In this document: positions 33,984 through 38,887 of the stretch, piece by piece | Numbering within the stretch: position 1 is the stretch's first letter | Layout: the number at the start of each line of letters is the position of its first letter | DNA from: Pseudomonas sp. CM27 | GTDB taxonomy: Bacteria > Pseudomonadota > Gammaproteobacteria > Pseudomonadales > Pseudomonadaceae | Direction: 5' to 3' | Assembly: GCF_013179515.1 (NCBI RefSeq) | Contig: NZ_JABMCN010000015.1 | Span: 1 to 38,887, forward strand | DNA length: 38,887 nt | The notes under the pieces: model-generated | What the model was told of the DNA's origin: nothing | What the model saw: the letters and a program-made list of their open reading frames with translations, nothing else | The model's database searches: none | Program-made: the position numbers and the translations under genes

Positions 33984-34421
33984 ATGATCATTCGTCAGGC
34001 TACTAACGCCGACCATCCGCAACTGCTCAACATTTGGCTGCGCTCCGTTCGCGCCACACATCACTTCCTGCAAGAATCCGATATTGAGGCATTGCTCCCT
34101 CAGCTCCGCGATATTTACCTGCCCGCTGTTGAATTATGGGTTGCGGTAGATGCCGAGGACTGCCCGCTAGGGTTCATCGGTCTTGATGAAAACCACGTAG
34201 AGATGCTCTTCATCGAACCAGATCTGCGAGGGAAAGGGATTGGCCGCGCACTGCTGGATCATGCCCGCAGTTCGCGCAGTCAGATGAGTGTTGATGTGAA
34301 TGAACAGAACCCCGAAGCGGTAGGGTTCTATTTACATTACGGATTTGTTCAAACAGGTCGTTCTCCGCTGGATGGCGAGGGCCGCCCCTTCCCCTTGCTG
34401 CACCTGAGCCTGCCCGGCTAG
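33984..34421 (+). CDS. GNAT N-acetyltransferase, YjaB-like
   Basis: A 145-residue GNAT enzyme resembling E. coli YjaB: NIWLRSVRATHHFL (about 14-27), LWVAVDAEDCPLGFIGLDEN, the acetyl-CoA motif A in LFIEPDLRGKGIGRALLDHA (R/Q-x-x-G-x-G/A form) and VDVNEQNPEAVGFYLHYGF. AAGGA lies seven bases before the ATG. The gene and its leader (33755-33983, AT-richer, no gene seen) lie between two IS fragments, and codon usage is less GC-biased than in neighbours. Together these suggest acquisition by transfer, perhaps from an enterobacterial source. Acyl acceptor unknown. Confidence 0.83.
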   Translation: MIIRQATNADHPQLLNIWLRSVRATHHFLQESDIEALLPQLRDIYLPAVELWVAVDAEDCPLGFIGLDENHVEMLFIEPDLRGKGIGRALLDHARSSRSQMSVDVNEQNPEAVGFYLHYGFVQTGRSPLDGEGRPFPLLHLSLPG

Positions 34422-34433
34422 AGCTGTAGTAGT

Positions 34434-34467
34434 GAATCGCTCCTAAGCTTCTGCTTCGGGGCGATTC
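34434..34467 (+). terminator. hairpin after the GNAT gene
   Basis: GAATCGC (34434-34440) pairs with GCGATTC (34461-34467); with the flanking CTCC/GGGG the stem extends to ten pairs around a loop. A mild T/A-rich stretch ATTATTC follows. It would serve as a terminator for the GNAT gene and also for the IS66 fragment read from the other strand. Confidence 0.45.
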
Positions 34468-34507
34468 ATTATTCAGCAGGCCGGCATCCATTGATTTCAT
34501 CGCTCAT

Positions 34508-34856
34508 GCCCCGCGCTTGGCGTTCGATCTCGTATAAGCCGCTGATTGAGTGCAGGGCCTGTTCGGCCAGCTGACTTTTGTTCGCCATGTGCAGATCAAA
34601 GAACTTGCGACGGGCGTGGGCCATGCAGCCGATTTCAGTGATGCCTTGTTCGAAACCGGCTTTGTAGCCAGCGAAGTCGTCGCAGACCAGCTTGCTGTTC
34701 CAGTCGCCCAGGAAGTTGCGCGCATGTTCGCCAGCACGGCTTGGGCTGAAGTCGTAAACCACCGCTTTGAGCACCGAAAACGGCGTCGTGCTGTAGGCCC
34801 AGACATAGGCCCGATCGGCAAACTTGGCCACCATCACGTGGGCCAACAGGCCTGCG
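34508..34856 (-). mobile_element. IS66-family transposase fragment with internal deletion
   Basis: The minus-strand frame begins AGLLAHVMVAKFADRAYVWA and continues YDFSPSRAGEHARNFLGDWN, KLVCDDFAGYKAGFEQGITE and GCMAHARRKFFDLHMANKSQ, ending at RQARG. These are recognisable IS66 TnpC blocks, but AGLLAHV..KFAD is joined directly to AYVWAYS, whereas intact proteins have a long stretch between them (KFADHLPLYRQ and the following region). So the fragment lost its middle and both ends. The open frame reaches a TAA at 34469 with unrelated residues. The DNA from 34857 to 35083 shows no gene. Confidence 0.8.
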
Positions 34857-35083
34857 GTTTCTTCAGTCCTCTTCCCTATTTGCCAAGCTTTCCCTGCAAG
34901 CCAAATGCTTAGGAGTTTTTTTTGTGTCGGGGGCGCTGAGCGTCTTCGGTTGGTGGCATCATTTTCAAATCAGCCACCGCATCCCCTCAAATATACCCAA
35001 AATGTCGCAATTAGCAGAAGTAGACGGCCATTCGAGGCATGAAAAAGGCAGAGATGATCAGCTAGCAAGCAGGCGCGAAGCCC

Positions 35084-35998
35084 CTAAAGACTATCAGGGT
35101 CGCCAAAAAACATCTGTATCCGCGACCGCAACCACCGCTCCGCCGGGTCATTGTCCTGCGCCCCGCGCCAGGCCATGTGCAGCTCGAAACTGCGCACCGG
35201 CAGCGGAAGATCCTCGGCCCGCAAGCCACCGGCCGCGGTCAGCACCTGCGCCGTATAGTCCGGCACCGTGGCGACTATATCGGTCCCGGCGAGCAAACTC
35301 CCCAGCCCATTGAACTGCGGCACCGCCAGCACCACATGACGCTTGCGGCCAATCTCGTCCAGGGCTTCGTCGATAAAGCCGGACAAATCGCCGGCAAACG
35401 ACACCAGCGCATGCGGCCGGGCACAGAAGTCGTCCAGGGTGATGCTGCCGGGCACGCTGTCGGCCCGCAGCAGTTTCGGCATGCTGCGGCGCAATATCTT
35501 GCGCTTGGCGTTGGCCGGCAGGTCACTGGTGTAGCTGACCCCCACCGAAATCTCACCCGAGGCCAGCAGGGTGGGCATCAGCAGGTAGTTGACCCGCCGC
35601 ACCACCAGCACGATACCCGGCGCTTCGGCACGGATGCGCTTGAGCAGCTGAGGCAACAGGGCGAATTCGGCATCGTCCGAGAGGCCGACGCGGAACACGG
35701 CGTTGCTGGTGGCGGGGTCGAACTCGGCGGCGCGGCTGACGGCGGTGGAAATGGAGTCCAGCGCTGGCGACAGCAGGGCGAAGATCTCGTTGGCCCGCGC
35801 CGAGGGCTCCATGCTGCGGCCGGTGCGCACGAACAACGGGTCGTCGAACAGGTTGCGCAGGCGCGACAGGGCCGCGCTGATGGCCGGCTGGCCGAGGAAC
35901 AGTTTTTCCGCAGCGCGGGTCACGCTGCGCTCATGCATCAGCGTTTCGAACACGATCAGCAGGTTGAGGTCTACGCGACGCAGGTCGTTTCGATTCAT
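35084..35998 (-). CDS. LysR-family regulator
   Basis: A 304-residue LysR-type regulator. The N-terminal HTH covers about residues 8-66 (LNLLIVFETLMHERSVTRAA, QPAISAALSRLRNLFDDPLF), and the substrate-binding domain runs from about 95 to 300 (FRVGLSDDAEFALLPQLLKR). It resembles the NodD/LinR-like branch with the DPLFVRTGRSMEPS ending of the HTH segment. It is divergent from the MDR dehydrogenase gene with 206 bp between the starts, holding a large inverted repeat. Typical LysR action would be ligand-dependent activation of the divergent gene. Inducer unknown. Confidence 0.9.
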   Translation of the reverse strand: MNRNDLRRVDLNLLIVFETLMHERSVTRAAEKLFLGQPAISAALSRLRNLFDDPLFVRTGRSMEPSARANEIFALLSPALDSISTAVSRAAEFDPATSNAVFRVGLSDDAEFALLPQLLKRIRAEAPGIVLVVRRVNYLLMPTLLASGEISVGVSYTSDLPANAKRKILRRSMPKLLRADSVPGSITLDDFCARPHALVSFAGDLSGFIDEALDEIGRKRHVVLAVPQFNGLGSLLAGTDIVATVPDYTAQVLTAAGGLRAEDLPLPVRSFELHMAWRGAQDNDPAERWLRSRIQMFFGDPDSL

Positions 35999-36125
35999 CG
36001 GTGCGCTTCGCCTAAAGTGGGGCAGGGGTGAATCTTAAGGCCAAAGGCTGTTACCCTGCACGGGTTTAGGGGTACCAATCGCAGGGAAAGTCGGGTGCCC
36101 AATCGATGACAAGCATGTCGACTAT

Positions 36126-36179
36126 TAATGACCACTGATGGTCTAACTGGAAAAGCCCGGATAAAGTCAGTGGTAATTA
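36126..36179. promoter_or_regulatory. inverted repeat between LysR and dehydrogenase genes
   Basis: TAATGACCACTGA (36126-36138) and TCAGTGGTAATTA (36167-36179) are inverted repeats matching at 12 of 13 positions, separated by 28 bp. They sit in the divergent intergenic region, just before the dehydrogenase start, and are good candidates for two LysR half-operators facing each other. A hairpin near the ribosome site is the alternative. Confidence 0.6.
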
Positions 36180-36204
36180 GAGGTTCACAAAGGCGAGGTA
36201 TGCG

Positions 36205-37230
36205 ATGTCCCGCATGATCCGTTTCCACAAGTTCGGCGCTGCCGATGTGCTCCGTTGCGAGGAGCAGGCCGAACCGTCACCGGCAAACGACGAGGTGCAG
36301 ATCCGCGTCGAAGCGGTGGGCGTCAGCTGGTATGACGTGCTCTGGCGCCAGAACCTGGCGCCGTCCCAGGCGCGCCTGCCAGCGGGCATCGGCCACGAAA
36401 TGGCCGGGGTGGTGACTGCGGTCGGTGAAGGGGTCGAGGACATTGCGGTGGGCGATCGGGTTGCCAGCTTCCCGGCCACCAGTGCCAACGACCACCCGGT
36501 GTATGGCGATGTCATCGTGCTGCCGCGCACGGCCATTACCCGCTACCCGGATGTGCTCACGCCGATTGAGGCCAGCGTGCACTACACGCCCCTGCTGATT
36601 GCCTATTTTGCCTACGTCGACCTGGCCCGGGCCAAGGCCGGGCAGACCGCGCTGGTCACCGATGCCAGCCATTGTGCAGGCCCTGCCTTCGTGCAGTTGG
36701 GCAAAGCCCTGGGGTTGAAGGTGTTCGCCGCTACCAAAGAGCCCGAGCAGCGTGAATACCTGCTGGGCCTGGGCGCCGACAAGGTGATCGTCACCGAAGA
36801 ACAGGACCTGCTGTTGCAGGTGGGCAAGTACACCGATGGCCGTGGTGTGGACATGGTCCTTGACGGCATGGGCGGGCCGCAGATGTCGCTGTTGGGCGAT
36901 GTGCTGGCGCCGCGTGGCAGCCTGGTCCTGTATGGCCTGCAAGGCGGCAACCAGACGCCGTTCCCGGCCTGTGCGGCGTTCCAGAAGAACATCCAGTTCT
37001 ACGTGCACTGCATCGGCAACTTCACCGGCAAGCCGGAGCTGGGCATCAGTCAGGACCAGGTCGCCCTGCAGCGCGCCTTGCGCGATATCAACCAGTTCAC
37101 TGCCGACCAGTTGCTGACACCCCAGATCATAAAGGTGTACCCGTTCGAGCAGGTCGTGGAGGCGCATCGCTACATGGACCAATGCCCCTGCGGTGGGCGG
37201 GTGGTGCTGGACATGGCGCAACACGCATAG
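36205..37230 (+). CDS. MDR-superfamily zinc-type alcohol dehydrogenase / quinone oxidoreductase
   Basis: A 341-residue medium-chain dehydrogenase. The GroES-like part has GIGHEMAGVVTAVGEGVEDI and GDRVASFP (about 64-93). The cofactor domain has TALVTDASHCAGPAFVQLGK (about 149-168) and VDMVLDGMGGPQ (about 213-224). The usual catalytic zinc cysteine is not evident, so a quinone-oxidoreductase-like, zinc-free enzyme is more likely. GAGG is six bases before the ATG. It is divergent from the LysR gene and ends at a strong terminator. Substrate unknown; NADPH-linked reduction of a quinone or enone is the usual activity of such proteins. Confidence 0.85.
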   Translation: MSRMIRFHKFGAADVLRCEEQAEPSPANDEVQIRVEAVGVSWYDVLWRQNLAPSQARLPAGIGHEMAGVVTAVGEGVEDIAVGDRVASFPATSANDHPVYGDVIVLPRTAITRYPDVLTPIEASVHYTPLLIAYFAYVDLARAKAGQTALVTDASHCAGPAFVQLGKALGLKVFAATKEPEQREYLLGLGADKVIVTEEQDLLLQVGKYTDGRGVDMVLDGMGGPQMSLLGDVLAPRGSLVLYGLQGGNQTPFPACAAFQKNIQFYVHCIGNFTGKPELGISQDQVALQRALRDINQFTADQLLTPQIIKVYPFEQVVEAHRYMDQCPCGGRVVLDMAQHA

Positions 37231-37247
37231 CGGCTTGCCGTATGTGG

Positions 37248-37274
37248 AAACCCGGGCGAAGTCCCGGGTTTTTT
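37248..37274 (+). terminator. Rho-independent terminator of the dehydrogenase gene
   Basis: AAACCCGGG (37248-37256) pairs with CCCGGGTTT (37263-37271) around CGAAGT, followed by a T-run. It begins 18 bp after the dehydrogenase stop. Confidence 0.9.
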
Positions 37275-37743
37275 GTGGCCGGCACAAAATTATTTACGCG
37301 CTGAAAATAGGAAGATTCCTACAATAAAAAGCGGAGTGCCTTACATATAATTCGATAGCTTCTGCGTTCTCGGAAATATCCCGCCAATTATTCATCCTTG
37401 AACTATTCATGCTTGCCCTTCAATCTGGTCGCGCTCCTTGGCTGAATGGTTTTTTTACCCGGATCTGTATCTTTCATTCGCACTGCATCCCTCGATAATG
37501 GCCCAATGATAGTTTGCGCAAGGAGCGTGATATGAGCATGGCTATGCCTGGGTCAATGGGGTGTGTGGCGGCTGAGGGCTGGTGTGTCGGTGCGTTTTTC
37601 TCGATGGCCTGGCGACAGTGATTGATTGCGTCATTACTTCTTTACGTGTGTAGCAAATTTCTGCTGGGTAAGCGCAATACATGTTGAGTCCGAAGTGCTC
37701 GATTCTTCATGTATTGACTGCCTGATGTTGATGAGGTGATTTC
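37275..37743. other. AT-richer intergenic region before the last gene
   Basis: About 470 bp with lower GC than the surroundings, holding no recognised gene except the small ORF at 37532-37621. Poly-A/T-rich tracts around 37285-37400 could hold a promoter for the last gene, but I cannot point to a convincing -35/-10 pair. Confidence 0.5.
37532..37621 (+). CDS. possible 29-residue peptide
   Basis: An ORF starting MSMAMPGSMGCVAAEGW with a textbook AGGAG (37521-37525) six bases before its ATG. The peptide is Met-, Gly- and Ala-rich with two cysteines and an aromatic C terminus; I recognise no family. The ribosome site is better than that of most genes here, but the length makes a chance ORF quite possible. 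Confidence 0.35.
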   Translation: MSMAMPGSMGCVAAEGWCVGAFFSMAWRQ

Positions 37744-38887
37744 GTGACTGCTATTCACGACCAGGCAATGCAGTATATCTACCAGCAAGTACTCGAACGC
37801 TTGCTGAGTCATATGTCCCAGGCTCAGCGCGCGTCCGTGCAGTTGCTGATACAGCGGCTGCTGGTTGCCGCCGGTGGCCCTGAGTACATCGGTACCTTCC
37901 GTTTGCTGGTGCTGCAAGGCAGCGATCGGCGCAGTGTCCGGTTACTGGCCATGTTGCGCGCCGCGCAACTGAGTATCGCCCTGCGTTCTCCGGTAACCTT
38001 TCAGTTGCGGGTACTGGTGGCCAGCCTGCCAACAGCCGACAGCACCACGCTGGAGGACCATGAACGCAGTTTCAATGCCCTGTTCATGCAGGACGACTCG
38101 CGGGTGCAGTTGCAGATGATAGAGGGGCGCGAAGCGGTGGCATTCGGCAGCCGCCCCTCGGCAGACACTGAACCCTGGCTACTGGCGAGGGATGCCATGC
38201 TGATGTTCGGCCACCTGGTCGATGCCCGGCCCGAAGCCCTGCTGGGTAGCCGCCTGCACCTGGAGCTGGCGGACGCCGTGGGCTTTGCGCTGCAGGCACC
38301 TGCACCTGCCGACGCGCTGGTTACGGCCATTCCGGCGCTGCAGCGGCGCCGTTACCTCGCCTGGGCACGGCGTAACCTGCGCCTGGCAGGCGCGCGCGGC
38401 CCACATGGGCTGCAGTGCCTGGCGGCGCTGGCGCGCGGGCTGAGCCGGTTGCACGGCGCCGCCAGAATACCGCCGGCCAGTTTCGCCGAGCCGGCGGCGG
38501 GCGCGGCAGTGGATGATGCGCCGGTGCGGGTGATCGCCGTTGATGACCTGCTGCCACATTTGCTTGAGGAGCAGCCGCTGGATGCCATGCTGGGTTTTAC
38601 CTTCGAGGCTGGCGCGGATGCCTGGCCGTTGGCGGCGTTCGCTGACCCGCTGGCACTGGCCCGACTGCACGAGCTGCGTGCCCGCAGTATCGAGCCCCAG
38701 GCCGGTCGCCCGGCGTTGCGGTTGGCGGGGCAGGCGGGCGATGAGCAGCGGCGCGACATGCATCAACTGCAACTCGGCAAAGCCTACGGCATCAACCAGA
38801 CCCAACTGGTATGCCTGCTGTTCAGCCCCTTTGCCAGGCAGGGGAAAAATCTCGAGCGTTTTCTGTTGTGCAGGCACGCTGACATGC
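37744..38887 (+). CDS. large unrecognised protein (cut by window end)
   Basis: The frame is open for 381 codons from GTG 37744 to the window end with no stop. The protein starts VTAIHDQAMQYIYQQVLERL, is Leu/Ala/Arg-rich and apparently all-helical, with no signal peptide or long hydrophobic segment in the visible part. Stretches such as RRYLAWARRNLRLAGARGPH and LGKAYGINQTQLVCLLFSPF stand out, but I match them to no family. Codon usage fits the chromosome. The start could instead be ATG 37768 (MQYIYQQ); neither has an obvious ribosome site. Confidence 0.75.
   Translation, partial: MTAIHDQAMQYIYQQVLERLLSHMSQAQRASVQLLIQRLLVAAGGPEYIGTFRLLVLQGSDRRSVRLLAMLRAAQLSIALRSPVTFQLRVLVASLPTADSTTLEDHERSFNALFMQDDSRVQLQMIEGREAVAFGSRPSADTEPWLLARDAMLMFGHLVDARPEALLGSRLHLELADAVGFALQAPAPADALVTAIPALQRRRYLAWARRNLRLAGARGPHGLQCLAALARGLSRLHGAARIPPASFAEPAAGAAVDDAPVRVIAVDDLLPHLLEEQPLDAMLGFTFEAGADAWPLAAFADPLALARLHELRARSIEPQAGRPALRLAGQAGDEQRRDMHQLQLGKAYGINQTQLVCLLFSPFARQGKNLERFLLCRHADM

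Noticed and set aside
33755..34467. Integron gene cassette around the GNAT gene
   Set aside because: No convincing attC core sites or integrase were found; only IS fragments flank the gene.

Overview
The window is high-GC DNA with the gene content and style of a Pseudomonas, most likely the P. putida group. The left edge carries a levulinic-acid operon in the same order as lvaABCDEFG of P. putida. No rRNA, tRNA or CRISPR array is visible.

Layout. (1) 1-6560, plus strand: the lva operon (lvaA cut by the window edge, then lvaB to lvaG) for activation, reduction, phosphorylation and rearrangement of levulinyl-CoA, ending with a DUF485/SSS transporter pair. A 14-codon leader ORF overlaps the lvaE start. 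(2) 6562-12100, minus strand: a probable diamine or amino-aldehyde operon, with an Fe-type alcohol dehydrogenase, a PuuP-like importer, a PatD-like aldehyde dehydrogenase and an EctB-like class III transaminase. A decayed dehydrogenase tail lies beyond it. (3) 12320-27245: a set of apparently co-regulated genes. It holds an EthA-like Baeyer-Villiger monooxygenase overlapping an alpha/beta hydrolase, a TetR regulator, a phytanoyl-CoA-dioxygenase-family hydroxylase with a DAO flavin oxidase and a small membrane protein, and a five-gene operon DUF1329, DUF1302, RND/MMPL, YCF48-like, PucR-type regulator. (4) 27335-34900: a patchwork of PoxB-like TPP enzyme, small secreted and acidic proteins, DUF72, OBAP-like lipoprotein, gene remnants (SDR, low-affinity iron permease, GMC-like), IS5 and IS66 fragments, and a foreign-looking GNAT. 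(5) 35084-38887: LysR regulator divergent from an MDR-type alcohol dehydrogenase with a clear terminator, then an unrecognised large ORF running off the end.

Main discovery. A 14-bp word, TGRTCA-NN-TGAYCA, occurs at three promoters in region 3: at the -35 of the monooxygenase-hydrolase pair (14762-14775), at the -35 of the dioxygenase operon (15771-15784), and at the centre of a perfect 42-bp palindrome in front of the DUF1329 operon (19367-19380), where a sigma54-like -24/-12 element lies immediately upstream. This ties the oxidative enzymes to the envelope transport operon as one regulon, probably under the TetR at 15039-15620. I infer a system that moves a hydrophobic compound across the envelope and degrades it. 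Its substrate is not visible from sequence.
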